This document shows, piece after piece, positions 14,884 through 24,483 of a stretch of 64,000 bases of DNA. Where the stretch lies: NCBI GenBank assembly GCA_003210775.1, contig QCUI01000002.1, positions 1-64,000 on the forward strand, read 5' to 3'. The notes under the pieces were generated by a model. The model saw only the letters and a program-made list of their open reading frames with translations, did not search any database and had not been told where the DNA came from. Position numbers and translations under genes: made by a program. The DNA comes from Synechococcus sp. AG-679-A04 (GTDB lineage Bacteria > Cyanobacteriota > Cyanobacteriia > PCC-6307 > Cyanobiaceae). The stretch's first letter is position 1, and every line of letters starts with the position of its first letter.

Positions 14884-15939
14884 ATGACAACCAGCGCGAA
14901 ACGAGCCGCGGTGCCGGTGACGATTCTCACTGGCTTTCTCGGAGCAGGGAAAACAACGCTGTTGAACCACATCCTGAGCAATCAGGAGGGTCTCAAAACG
15001 GCTGTTCTTGTCAATGAATTTGGTGAGATCGGGATCGACAACGAGTTGGTGGTGAGCACCAATGAGGACATGGTCGAACTGAGCAACGGGTGCATCTGCT
15101 GCTCCATCAACGGAGAGCTACTGGAGGCCGTGGACCGCATCCTCAAGAGGCCCAAACCTGTCGAATACCTAGTAGTGGAAACCACGGGTCTGGCTGATCC
15201 GCTGCCCGTTGCAATGACATTCCTGGGCAGCGAGCTGCGTGATTTAACGAGGCTCGACTCGATCATCACCTTGATTGATGCTGAAAACTTCGGAGCAGAA
15301 GCCATTGCCAGCGAAGTCGGTCGATCGCAGGTGATCTATGGCGACATCCTGATGCTCAACAAAACCGATCTTGTCGATGAAGCTCGCGTAAAGGATGTCG
15401 AACAACAGCTGCGCGACGTCAAAAAGGATGCACGCATCCTGCACTCAGTGAAAGGGGATGTGCCGCTGCCCCTTCTGCTGAGCGTGGGTCTGTTCGAATC
15501 CGACCGGGTGGTGAACGAAAGCCACGACCATGGGCACAGCCACGACCATGGGCACAGCCACGACCATGGGCACAGCCACGACCATGGATCCGCTGATCAT
15601 CTGGCCATCGAAGGCTTCACATCTCTGTCCTTCTCAAGCAGTGATCCCTTTGATTTGAGAGCCTTTCAGAATTTTCTCGACAACCATCTGCCTGAAAGCG
15701 TTTTCCGAGCCAAGGGAATTCTCTGGTTCAAGGAAAGCGAGCGACGTCACGTGTTCCACCTGGCGGGCAAACGATTCTCAATCGACGACAGCGACTGGAC
15801 CGGAACCCGCAAGAACCAACTAGTGCTGATCGGCCGTGGACTCGACCATGACACCCTGAGACATCAGCTTCAGGAATGCGTTGTCGTGCCTGTTGGTCAG
15901 GCAGTGGAGGCGAAGTTGCCCCGTATTCAGCAAACATGA
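14884..15939 (+). CDS. CobW/COG0523 family GTPase, putative metal chaperone
   Basis: GFLGAGKTTLLNHIL, ELSNGCICCSI, LNKTDLVD, His-rich DHGHSHDHGHSHDHGHSHDHG loop. Confidence 0.92.
   Translation: MTTSAKRAAVPVTILTGFLGAGKTTLLNHILSNQEGLKTAVLVNEFGEIGIDNELVVSTNEDMVELSNGCICCSINGELLEAVDRILKRPKPVEYLVVETTGLADPLPVAMTFLGSELRDLTRLDSIITLIDAENFGAEAIASEVGRSQVIYGDILMLNKTDLVDEARVKDVEQQLRDVKKDARILHSVKGDVPLPLLLSVGLFESDRVVNESHDHGHSHDHGHSHDHGHSHDHGSADHLAIEGFTSLSFSSSDPFDLRAFQNFLDNHLPESVFRAKGILWFKESERRHVFHLAGKRFSIDDSDWTGTRKNQLVLIGRGLDHDTLRHQLQECVVVPVGQAVEAKLPRIQQT
15520..15587 (+). repeat. 18-nt tandem repeat (AGCCACGACCATGGGCAC, ~3.8 perfect copies) encoding a His-rich loop
   Basis: Read directly from sequence. 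Confidence 0.9.
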
Positions 15940-15967
15940 TTAGGGTGGCACTCAACGAGGAGAGGGC

Positions 15968-16114
15968 ATGGTTGAAGTTCTCGCGGCAGGTGGTCTGTTG
16001 ATGGCTTTGGCGCTTGCTTTCTGGATCCTGCTTGATTCGGATGACGACAACGGTGGTGGTGGCCTGATGGAACCAGCCCTTGTTCCGATCCCCGTCCGTC
16101 GCAGCGACCGCTAA
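15968..16114 (+). CDS. Small 48-aa membrane protein (MVEVLAAGGLLMALALAFWILLDSDDDNGGGG...)
   Basis: ATG-to-TAA ORF followed by a terminator. Confidence 0.55.
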   Translation: MVEVLAAGGLLMALALAFWILLDSDDDNGGGGLMEPALVPIPVRRSDR

Positions 16115-16141
16115 ACAGCAACTCGGAATTGGTTCATTACC

Positions 16142-16170
16142 AAAAACCTCACCAGAAGTGAGGTTTTTTA
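16142..16170 (+). terminator. Rho-independent terminator
   Basis: AAAAACCTCAC-CAGAA-GTGAGGTTTTTT, 11-bp stem. Confidence 0.85.
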
Positions 16171-16352
16171 ATGCATATAGCCACGTTATTGAATACGCTT
16201 CTCAAAACCTCTGTTGCGCGTGTCTTCCCAGCCTTCCTTCCTCGACGCATCGAATTCGTTCTGGCTTGAGAGCCCCCCCTCTCCTGGCTTCAAGTAACAG
16301 AAGCGAAAGCCTGCTGAGTACCTGAGCACCCGTCGTTACTAGTAATCCAAGC

Positions 16353-17927
16353 GTGAACAGCGATAGATTCTCAATGGCAGATCCCACTGAGCAAGGGGTT
16401 CTCGCCAGGACGCGCCGCTTGCTGTCAGGCCGCTTTTTGCTGGTGGCGGGAGCTGTGGCGATTGCGTTCCTTGCCCTGCTTCCGGTCATCGGCTTACTGG
16501 GCGAAGGACTCAGCGGCGTGAGCAACGGCAATGCCAGCCTTAGGCCAGATGGTCTGCTCCAGATCCGCGGCACTGTGCTGCTGCTTTTGGGCACCAGCCT
16601 GATGGGGGGTGTGATCGGAACCGCCAATGGCTGGCTGCTAGCGAACTGCCGCTTCCCTGGCCGCCGCTGGCTGCGGATCGCCCAGCTAATACCCCTGGCC
16701 AATCCGTCATATCTACTGGCGGCGACTCTGGTGGATATCGGCAGTCTGGAGGGAATCACCATCACCGGGATGGGATGGGGAATCGTTGTGATGGCGCTGA
16801 CCACCTACCCCTATGTGTTCCTGCTCAGCACTGAAAGCTTCACCATCTGTGGACGCCGGCAACTGGAAGCGTGCCGCTCGCTAGGAGTGGGGCCTTGGAA
16901 CAGTTTCCGCCGGATCGCATTGCCCATGACCCTGCCGGCGATCGGTGCCGGCATTGCCCTCATGGGTATGGAGGTTTTGAATGAATATGGTGCCGTGCAA
17001 CTGCTGGGCATTCCCAGTCTTTCGGCTGGAATTATTGAGGCCTGGAGAATCGAGGGCAATCCCGCGGGTGCTGTGGGACTCGCTCTGATCACCCTCTGCA
17101 TCGTGATGGTCCTTCTGTTCGGCGAACGCAGACTGCGCAGCCGCAGCCGTCGCTGGTCCGAAGGCGTAGCCGGTGGAGAGTCACCAGCGTGGAAGCTGAA
17201 TGGCTGGCGAGCTCTCTGCGCCCAGGCATTGGCAGCAATACCTCCCCTGATCACCCTTGGCATTCCGCTGTTGTGGGGCGGAATGAATTGGCAGCAGTTG
17301 GCCACCGGCCTGACACCAGAATTGCTGCTGCTCACCCTGCGTACGCTGGGGCTCGCGCTAGGAGCGACTCTGCTGGCGGGCCTGGCAGCCCTGTTGCTGG
17401 CCGTTGCTAAACGCTGGAGTCGTTCCAGATGGCTCAGAGCCGTGACATTTCTGTCGGGCATGGGCTACGCCATTCCAGGTGCAGTTCTGGCGCTGGCTTT
17501 GCTAGTGGTCGGCACCCCCTGGCAACTGTCTCCAATCCTGCTTCTGCTCTGGGGATACAGCGATCGCTTCCTTGCCGTGAGCAAAGGTGGCATTGATGCA
17601 GCTCTGGAGCGACTCTCTCCTAGCCTTGATGAAGCAGCAACAGGGCTGGGCTTGCGTTGGCCGGCCGTGCTCAGACGTGTTCATCTGCCGCTTCTGCGTG
17701 GCCCCATCCTCGTTGGTAGCTTGCTGGTGTTCGTTGACACCGTGAAGGAGCTTCCGCTCACATTTGCGCTTCGACCTTTCGATTTCGACACGCTTGCGGT
17801 GAGGGTGTTTCAGTACGCAGGTGATGAGCAACTCGCTGCTGCGGTCTGGCCAGCACTGATGATCCTGGTCCTCGGTCTGATTGCTTCATCAGCTCTGGTA
17901 CCCCGATTGGATCGGGATACGGAGTAG
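16353..17927 (+). CDS. Iron(III) ABC transporter permease (FutB/SfuB-like)
   Basis: Two-halved binding-protein-dependent permease; EACRSLGVGPWNSFRRIALPMTLPAI. Confidence 0.85.
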   Translation: MNSDRFSMADPTEQGVLARTRRLLSGRFLLVAGAVAIAFLALLPVIGLLGEGLSGVSNGNASLRPDGLLQIRGTVLLLLGTSLMGGVIGTANGWLLANCRFPGRRWLRIAQLIPLANPSYLLAATLVDIGSLEGITITGMGWGIVVMALTTYPYVFLLSTESFTICGRRQLEACRSLGVGPWNSFRRIALPMTLPAIGAGIALMGMEVLNEYGAVQLLGIPSLSAGIIEAWRIEGNPAGAVGLALITLCIVMVLLFGERRLRSRSRRWSEGVAGGESPAWKLNGWRALCAQALAAIPPLITLGIPLLWGGMNWQQLATGLTPELLLLTLRTLGLALGATLLAGLAALLLAVAKRWSRSRWLRAVTFLSGMGYAIPGAVLALALLVVGTPWQLSPILLLLWGYSDRFLAVSKGGIDAALERLSPSLDEAATGLGLRWPAVLRRVHLPLLRGPILVGSLLVFVDTVKELPLTFALRPFDFDTLAVRVFQYAGDEQLAAAVWPALMILVLGLIASSALVPRLDRDTE

Positions 17928-17936
17928 AGATCGGGA

Positions 17937-18974
17937 TCAGAAGGCAAAACGAGTGGGCACACAGTCGGGCCCACGCCGCGGAGCCAGTACGGACAACCAG
18001 CTGCTCTGGAAAGGGTGAAAACCATCGTCACTCACCAGCACCAGCGGAATTCGACCGTCTTTCATCACCGGCCCCCAAGCCATTCCCTCCCAGTTGGCTG
18101 ATGGCAGACCATTCGCCAACAGATCCCAGCTTTGCAACGGTTGAATCAGCGGAGTGTTCAGTGCATCACTGGCCGGCAGACGCAGAACCTGCAGATGGGC
18201 AGACCAACCAGCTGGCAACGTAAAACTGCGCAGCAGCCCAAGAACTACTGCATCACTTTCCAAGGCCAGCAGTTCGGTCAAACCCAGCTTCCGACTGGCC
18301 GCTGCACCTGCAGGTCCGACCTCGAACCGCCCCAGGGGCTCGAGCCGCTGATCCGAACCGGTTCGGAGACGGGCGACCCGCACCCAGTCCTTGCCCTGTT
18401 CTGCCCTGTCCTGAATCAGCGGAGCTTCGGCTGCCATGACCAGATCACCAGATGCCATCTGCGTCAGTGCTTCAGGCCCTTTGTTGGAGGCAAGCCCCTG
18501 ACCATCCCTCTCTTGCCAATCAGCGATTAGCGGGACCTCGCGCTGTAGGCGTCCGTTCAAGAGGTTGTAACGCTCCAGTCGTGCCCTTCTCTCAGGGTTT
18601 CGGCGCCCCTCACTGACGATCCAGGCCTGATTGCCATTGAGCACCAGCCCCTCTCCGTCAAAGTTCGAAGGCAGAGGTGAACCCTCTCGATCCTTCAACA
18701 GCAGACGCCGGCCACCCTGCAGCGATGCCTGCTCACCTTGCAACAGACGATTCAGGCCAGTGAACGACACCAGATAGCCGGTGGTCTCGTCACTCAACAA
18801 CCAAAGACGGTCGCTCTTTCGCTGATAGGCCACAGCGGAGAAACCACCAACACGATTTCCTTCCAATCCCCTGTTTGGAAGTTCAACGTTGTGAATCAAC
18901 TCCCAGCCAGCCGCCAGCGGGCAGGGAAGTACCTGTGCTGGCAATGGCAAAGCCGGCAGGACTGTGACCATCAT
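17937..18974 (-). CDS. Esterase-like activity of phytase family protein
   Basis: GGFSAVAYQRKSDRLWLLSDE, NFDGEGLVLNGNQAWIVSEGRRNPE, LPSANWEGMAWG. Confidence 0.75.
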   Translation of the reverse strand: MMVTVLPALPLPAQVLPCPLAAGWELIHNVELPNRGLEGNRVGGFSAVAYQRKSDRLWLLSDETTGYLVSFTGLNRLLQGEQASLQGGRRLLLKDREGSPLPSNFDGEGLVLNGNQAWIVSEGRRNPERRARLERYNLLNGRLQREVPLIADWQERDGQGLASNKGPEALTQMASGDLVMAAEAPLIQDRAEQGKDWVRVARLRTGSDQRLEPLGRFEVGPAGAAASRKLGLTELLALESDAVVLGLLRSFTLPAGWSAHLQVLRLPASDALNTPLIQPLQSWDLLANGLPSANWEGMAWGPVMKDGRIPLVLVSDDGFHPFQSSWLSVLAPRRGPDCVPTRFAF

Positions 18975-19880
18975 GTTTTTAGGTGCCACGGTCGTCTGGA
19001 ACATCATCACCACCACAGCCACAGCCGGCAGGCATTCCGCTTGACGGTTGTGCTCAATGCCTGCCTGAGCGGTTTGCAGATCGCCGTAGGGATTGCATTC
19101 GGATCAATCGCATTGATCGGCGATGCCCTGCATAACGTCGGTGACGTGATGGGTCTCCTGCTGGGTTGGGGCGCGGAGAGCCTGAGCCAGAAACCTGCGA
19201 AGGGGCGATTCAGTTATGGATTCGGTCGCTCTACCCAGCTGGCAGCCGTTGCCAACGCCGTGTTGATCCTGATGGCCTCCGCGGTGGTCTGCGTGGAGTC
19301 CCTGCAACGTTTTCGACAACCGGAGCTGGTGGTGGCCTGGCCGGTCGCCATTGCCGCAGGCGCTGGTCTGGTCGTAAACCTGGTCTCTGCCCGTCTGTTC
19401 GGTTCAGATCATCATGGAGATCTAAACCGTCGAGCAGCCGCTCTTCACCTGCTCGGAGATGCAGCCGTCTCAGCGGCGGTGCTGCTGAGCGCGTTGGTCG
19501 CCGGGATTACCGGCTGGAGATGGATTGATCCCCTCACAGGTCTTGGAGTCGGCCTGAGCGTGGGATGGATGGGAATCATGTTGCTGCGCGATGGTCTGGC
19601 CGAATTGATGGATGAGGTTCCCCACCGGATTGATCCGGCGGCCGTTCTGGCCGATCTGCAAGCAATGCCTGGTGTGCAGGGTGTTCATCACCTGCACATC
19701 TGGTCCATCGGCGGAACTCGCGTGGCCCTCACTGTTCACCTGCAAAGGGCTACTGATGTGAGCCACCAGGATCCACAGCTGCTGAGCGAGGTGCGGCAAA
19801 CCATGCACGAGAAGGGCATCGAGCACTGCACAGTTCAGCTGGAAGAGCCTGGCGAAGACTGCGGGGAAGCGCTGAGCTGA
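18888..19880 (+). CDS. Cation diffusion facilitator (Zn-type) transporter; exact start uncertain
   Basis: IALIGDALHNVGDVMGLLLGW, LHLLGDAAVSAAVL, HHLHIWSIGG, HHHHHSHS. Confidence 0.85.
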   Translation, partial: VVNQLPASRQRAGKYLCWQWQSRQDCDHHVFRCHGRLEHHHHHSHSRQAFRLTVVLNACLSGLQIAVGIAFGSIALIGDALHNVGDVMGLLLGWGAESLSQKPAKGRFSYGFGRSTQLAAVANAVLILMASAVVCVESLQRFRQPELVVAWPVAIAAGAGLVVNLVSARLFGSDHHGDLNRRAAALHLLGDAAVSAAVLLSALVAGITGWRWIDPLTGLGVGLSVGWMGIMLLRDGLAELMDEVPHRIDPAAVLADLQAMPGVQGVHHLHIWSIGGTRVALTVHLQRATDVSHQDPQLLSEVRQTMHEKGIEHCTVQLEEPGEDCGEALS

Positions 19881-20833
19881 TCCATCCGACGGGCAATCTG
19901 GCAGTCCAGCTTCACGCCTGCCGCGGCCAACAGGTCCGCAAGGGTGACAACAAGGCGATAACTGAGTGCCACAGCAAGGAGTGCTGCCTCCGGCACGGAT
20001 GAACCCAGGCGAAGGAGCAACACCGCCTCAAACACACCTAGCCCACCCGGAGCGGCTGGAACCACAAGTCCAGTGGCCCAGGCCAGGGCAAAGGCTGCCA
20101 TCCAGCTACCGATCGGCAACACCGGGGTCAACCCGAACACCTGAATGCAGCACCAAAAACCGGAGAAGCGTGAGGCGATGAACACCAGCTCGGCCATCAG
20201 TGGCACCCAGGGATAAACCTCACGTCCACTTCCCAGCTGTTCCAGAGGAGGCAAGGAGGCCAGACCTGGTTCCGAGCGGTTGAGTTGCCTTAAACGGCTG
20301 CGTTCAAGCCTGCAGAGCAAAGGCTCTCTCCAACGTGGCAACAACAGCAGCGCTGGAAGCGGCGTCACCAAGGCCAAGCCGTTCTGCCAGCCACCTAAGG
20401 GCACCCAGAGCAGGGCCGCCACCGCCATCAACATGGGCTCAAGCAAAACGGACACCAGTGCCGGCCCCGTTCCGATGGAAGGTGCTAGGGCACGCACACG
20501 CTGAAGGAAATGCCACACTCCGCCAGGCAGGTACTTGAGCAGATTGCTGCTCAGATACAGGGGCACAAGAGGTGTTGAGCCTGTGCCATGTCCCAGCCAA
20601 CCCACCAGCACCTGCCAAGCGCCTGCATTCACAACCAAACTCAGCCAACTCAGGCCGAGGGCAAGCACAAGCCACCACCAGCCCTGAGCTGAGATTGATA
20701 GGGAGCGCAGTCCCACAGCGTGACCGGCCAGCGCCCAGCCGACAAATCCAAGCGTGAGCAGGGTGATCCACAGCTTCAGGCCCCCGGGGAGCTTTGCCGA
20801 AAACAGCGATCGGAAACGCTTCAGCATGTCCAC
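19835..20833 (-). CDS. Lysylphosphatidylglycerol synthase TM/UPF0104 family membrane protein
   Basis: NLLKYLPGGVWHFLQR; VPAAPGGLGVFEAVLLL. Confidence 0.8.
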   Translation of the reverse strand: MDMLKRFRSLFSAKLPGGLKLWITLLTLGFVGWALAGHAVGLRSLSISAQGWWWLVLALGLSWLSLVVNAGAWQVLVGWLGHGTGSTPLVPLYLSSNLLKYLPGGVWHFLQRVRALAPSIGTGPALVSVLLEPMLMAVAALLWVPLGGWQNGLALVTPLPALLLLPRWREPLLCRLERSRLRQLNRSEPGLASLPPLEQLGSGREVYPWVPLMAELVFIASRFSGFWCCIQVFGLTPVLPIGSWMAAFALAWATGLVVPAAPGGLGVFEAVLLLRLGSSVPEAALLAVALSYRLVVTLADLLAAAGVKLDCQIARRMDQLSASPQSSPGSSS

Positions 20834-22056
20834 TCCTGCTCGGGATTGAACTGGAGCCTCTCCTGAGAAATCTGCTGCCAGAGAGTCTCAGGAGAGAGCC
20901 CGGCTCGGCGTGCGAGCTGCTGGAGAGCATCCCGCTCGGGCTTAAGGGACTGACTACCGTCCGGCTTCAACATCTGCTTGGCAGCCAGCTCCCCCCATGG
21001 AGTCATGAGAATTCCTCGACGCCGCGGCAACACCCAGCGCCCCTGACGCCGCTCGCGCAGTCCCAGAGTTGGGCTTTCCCTCCACCAGATCAGGCGTAGA
21101 TCTGCGGCCTGCTCGGGCAGCACCAGAACCGTGACAGCAGTTCCTGGACGTCCCTTCTTCATCTGCAGCGGAGAACAGGCAACGTCCAGAGCACCCGCTT
21201 CACGCAGCTGCTGGGTCAGCCATGCCATGGCTTCAGCTGAAACATCGTCAATCCAAGCCTCCTGAATGATCAAGTCCTGCCAACGGGGCTGATTGGATGC
21301 AACAGAAGCCTGAGGTTGCTGACGGATGAGGCGCAACAGGTTGGGACGGTCCAGCTGACGATGGCCAAGACCGGTTCCAACCGCCTCGGGAGCCAACTGT
21401 TCTGGCCATCCAAACCCATCTGCCAGCACAGCCATCAGAGCCAGACCGGTCGGAGTTGTCAGCTCAGCTTCTGGCCAGTCATCGCCCCAGCGCAGTTGCA
21501 CACCATGACGACGCGCCAGCTCGAGCACCGCTGGAGCAGGGACCGGCAGCAGCCCGTGAGCCGTGGCAACTGCACCCCGTCCAGCTGGAGGAGGGACACA
21601 CCAGATCGACAGCGGGTTGAGATACTCCATTGCAGCGCAGACACCAACCACATCCACCAAGCTGTCGATGGCGCCAACTTCGTGGAAATGCACCTGTTCA
21701 GCTGGAATGCCGTGAACGGCAGCTTCGGCGTCAGCGAGTGCCGTGAACACCGACAGCACCCGTGCCTGCAATGACGGAGCAAGCACGGCATTGCCGATCC
21801 TTTGGCGCAACTCTCCCCAGTGTCGATGCGGTGGATGGGGGTCTCGCCCTTCAACATCCACTCGAAGTCCTCGCAAACCGCCAGTTCGCGCTTCCTCAAC
21901 ACGGAGCACATAGGCATTCTCAAAGCCAAGCTCCCGCAGAGGGGAATGAATCAGCTCAGGGGGTAAGCCCAGATCAAGACATGCCGCCAGCAACATGTCG
22001 CCAGCCAGACCCGTGGGACAGTCGACCACGTAGGCAGAGGCGATACCAGGGGTCAT
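20821..22056 (-). CDS. larC: Nickel pincer cofactor biosynthesis protein LarC
   Basis: CPTGLAGDMLLAACLDLG, VHFHEVGAIDSLVDVVG, ELTTPTGLALM. Confidence 0.9.
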   Translation of the reverse strand: MTPGIASAYVVDCPTGLAGDMLLAACLDLGLPPELIHSPLRELGFENAYVLRVEEARTGGLRGLRVDVEGRDPHPPHRHWGELRQRIGNAVLAPSLQARVLSVFTALADAEAAVHGIPAEQVHFHEVGAIDSLVDVVGVCAAMEYLNPLSIWCVPPPAGRGAVATAHGLLPVPAPAVLELARRHGVQLRWGDDWPEAELTTPTGLALMAVLADGFGWPEQLAPEAVGTGLGHRQLDRPNLLRLIRQQPQASVASNQPRWQDLIIQEAWIDDVSAEAMAWLTQQLREAGALDVACSPLQMKKGRPGTAVTVLVLPEQAADLRLIWWRESPTLGLRERRQGRWVLPRRRGILMTPWGELAAKQMLKPDGSQSLKPERDALQQLARRAGLSPETLWQQISQERLQFNPEQEWTC

Positions 22057-22694
22057 GTCACCTCCGGATCGAGGCCCTCCAACAGCCTGCCAGCGATGAC
22101 ATCTAGATCATCCAGACGCTTTCTCAGAAGCTGTTCCACCTCGCGTCGAGCTCGGCGCTGCTCGCGTTGCGCTGTGGCCACATCCTGACCTGACAATCCC
22201 CAGATCCTGCCGAGCAGTGCCCGATCATCGGCCCCGCCACGAGCGGATCCCTCCAGCAGAGTCTCGGCCACCATTCCAGCCTGAAGTACACGGCTCCATC
22301 GGCGCAGATCCTCCATGGGTAGTCGAACCTGATCCGGGAGTTCAAATTCCGTTGCTCCATTGCAACGCAGTCCTGCCTCAAGACAAGGACGGGTGCCCAC
22401 CAGCACGCGACGCACCTTCATCTCCTCCTCACGCGCAACCAGCCAGTGACCAGCTTCGTGGCGCGCCACCCGTCGCAGACGCATCTTGCCTCCAGGAAGG
22501 GCTTCAGCGAGAAGATGCCCCCCCATCCCCTCCAGTTGAGACGCATCGAGCGTGAGTCCCAACAAGCCGCCGCCCACAAGCAAAGCGATCCAGGCAGGCG
22601 AAAGTCCCACAAGCGGGCCGAACACCGCCAGTCCGGTGCAACCGGCCACCGCCAGACCGGCAGTGGTGCTGGAGACGGGTGTTGCGTTCATCAA
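22053..22694 (-). CDS. Membrane protein with HEAGH motif, M41/FtsH-peptidase-like without AAA domain
   Basis: Two TMs, VARHEAGHWLVA, GGADDRALLGRI. Confidence 0.6.
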   Translation of the reverse strand: MMNATPVSSTTAGLAVAGCTGLAVFGPLVGLSPAWIALLVGGGLLGLTLDASQLEGMGGHLLAEALPGGKMRLRRVARHEAGHWLVAREEEMKVRRVLVGTRPCLEAGLRCNGATEFELPDQVRLPMEDLRRWSRVLQAGMVAETLLEGSARGGADDRALLGRIWGLSGQDVATAQREQRRARREVEQLLRKRLDDLDVIAGRLLEGLDPEVT

Positions 22695-23392
22695 TTGCGC
22701 GCCGAGCGACTGCTGTCTGCTGGGCGACGGGAGGCGCCACCGCGCCCCTTGCCTCCACGGGTGGGCATCGGTGCGATCACCTCGGCGGATTGGACTTGAA
22801 GCATCTGTCCCTCACGACGCACGTCGAGGCTGACGAAATGGCGCAAATGCGCAAGCTCAACATCACCGCTGAGTTGCAACTTGAACGGCAATGGCCGAAA
22901 ACCATCAGCTCGTGGCTGCTGACGCACCTTGACCACAACCTCGGAGGCTTCCGGCTTGGTGTAGATGAGCTCTCCCCTAATCGAGAAGTAGTCGTCGCCT
23001 TCCGGCAACTCATCAATGGAGGAGTCTTCAGACTCTGTCTCCACATCCGCAGAGGACAGGGTGCTGGGCTCCCAGATTCCGGCGATCTGTAGATGCAACT
23101 GACCTGCCTCTCTGCATCGCGGATACACCACCCAGAGGTGAGGCTTGTCCATGTCGAGATGACGGCGCATCAACGTGAGCATGCGGCCCAGAACAACGGC
23201 ATCAAGCTCCTCACCATCGGCAGCAATCAAATGGCCACGGGTGCTCTGATCTTCAGATTCGGGCCGGAATAGTCCGCGCACGACGCCGATTGCCCGGTAC
23301 TGCAGCGGCTCGGTCACCGCGGGAATGGGATGGTCGCGCATCAGTTTCAGGGGCATCCACTGGCCCAGAGCAACTCTAGCCAGCATCGACAA
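22691..23392 (-). CDS. Conserved cyanobacterial hypothetical protein
   Basis: Long ORF overlapping its neighbour by 4 nt. Confidence 0.6.
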   Translation of the reverse strand: MSMLARVALGQWMPLKLMRDHPIPAVTEPLQYRAIGVVRGLFRPESEDQSTRGHLIAADGEELDAVVLGRMLTLMRRHLDMDKPHLWVVYPRCREAGQLHLQIAGIWEPSTLSSADVETESEDSSIDELPEGDDYFSIRGELIYTKPEASEVVVKVRQQPRADGFRPLPFKLQLSGDVELAHLRHFVSLDVRREGQMLQVQSAEVIAPMPTRGGKGRGGASRRPADSSRSARN

Positions 23393-23427
23393 AGAGCCTC
23401 AGACTGGACAAGCATTCCCACGACACG

Positions 23428-24147
23428 GTGCCGGGCTACAGGCGTCAAACACAGGAAACTCTGGTCAGGATTGGCGCAGTCGCCGGTCTTTGTGCGATCG
23501 CAGGCTGGATGGTGACCAACCTCTGGCCACAGACCCACTCTCCGGCCACCATCCAGAAACAGTCCTCCGAGATCGAAGTCTCCGGTCTGGAGATTCTCAA
23601 AAGCCAGGTTCAGAAGCATCCGAGCGACTGGCGCTGGGCACTGTTACTGGCTCGTGCACAGCACGAGGAAGGAGATCGCGAAGCAGCCGTTCGCACCTTG
23701 AGGCCTTTGCAACGCCTGCACCCCGATCGGCTTGAGGTGGTCACCCTATGGGCTCTGTTCGCGCAACAAAGCGACGATGGCGCAGAGTCAATCAAGCATC
23801 TAACCAAACGTTTCGAATCCCTTCCTGGTGCACGTCGGCTGAAACTGGGTTTGCTGTTGGCCGATCTTGAGCGTTTGTCCGGTGAATCAAAAGCCGCTTC
23901 CGATCGCTATCGCAATCTGATCAAGGACAACCCACAACGGCCTGAACCGTTGCTGGCTTTCGCCCTACTGAAACGGGATCAAGGACAAGGAGACGATGCC
24001 ATGACTCTGCTACGCAAAGCCATGACATTGAGCAAAAACCTGGCCTCAACAAGAGCTGACCTACAAACACTTGAACTGCGCTGGGCTCTCGAAGCCGCAC
24101 GCAACAGGCCTGCCAGAGCAGGCTTCAAGGCTGTGACAACTCCCTGA
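23428..24147 (+). CDS. TPR-type protein with N-terminal TM
   Basis: Helical repeats WRWALLLARAQHEEGDREAAVRTLRPL etc. Confidence 0.6.
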   Translation: MPGYRRQTQETLVRIGAVAGLCAIAGWMVTNLWPQTHSPATIQKQSSEIEVSGLEILKSQVQKHPSDWRWALLLARAQHEEGDREAAVRTLRPLQRLHPDRLEVVTLWALFAQQSDDGAESIKHLTKRFESLPGARRLKLGLLLADLERLSGESKAASDRYRNLIKDNPQRPEPLLAFALLKRDQGQGDDAMTLLRKAMTLSKNLASTRADLQTLELRWALEAARNRPARAGFKAVTTP

Positions 24148-24421
24148 GAGCCTCATCGATGGCATCGACTGGATCGGTGGCATCGTTCATGGAAGTCGCT
24201 TGACGCAGCGTCTTCATCAGCTCCATGGGGTTGGTGACATCCAGCACCGATCCTTTCTTCTTGGATTCCCCTGGAAGGGTGTTGTAGATATCACGATCTG
24301 CGTTGCGCTCAAGCACATTCGGCTGTGACATCGTGGTCTGCGCATAAGCCGCAGAGCAGACCGGAAGCAATCCGCTGCAGACGGCGATCGCAAGACCGAA
24401 GGTCACGCGGAGCGATTGCAT
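24125..24421 (-). CDS. Secreted hypothetical protein
   Basis: Signal peptide MQSLRVTFGLAIAVCSGLLPVCSAAYA. Confidence 0.55.
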   Translation of the reverse strand: MQSLRVTFGLAIAVCSGLLPVCSAAYAQTTMSQPNVLERNADRDIYNTLPGESKKKGSVLDVTNPMELMKTLRQATSMNDATDPVDAIDEALRELSQP

Positions 24422-24483
24422 GGGATCGAATGCTTGGTTCCGGAGGATGCTAAGGGTCTCCAATCAGGTGTATCAGGGTCTCC

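Noticed and set aside
16202-16804. 200-aa minus-strand ORF overlapping the ABC permease start
   Set aside because: Mostly antisense to the permease gene, low-complexity Ser/Arg/Pro composition.
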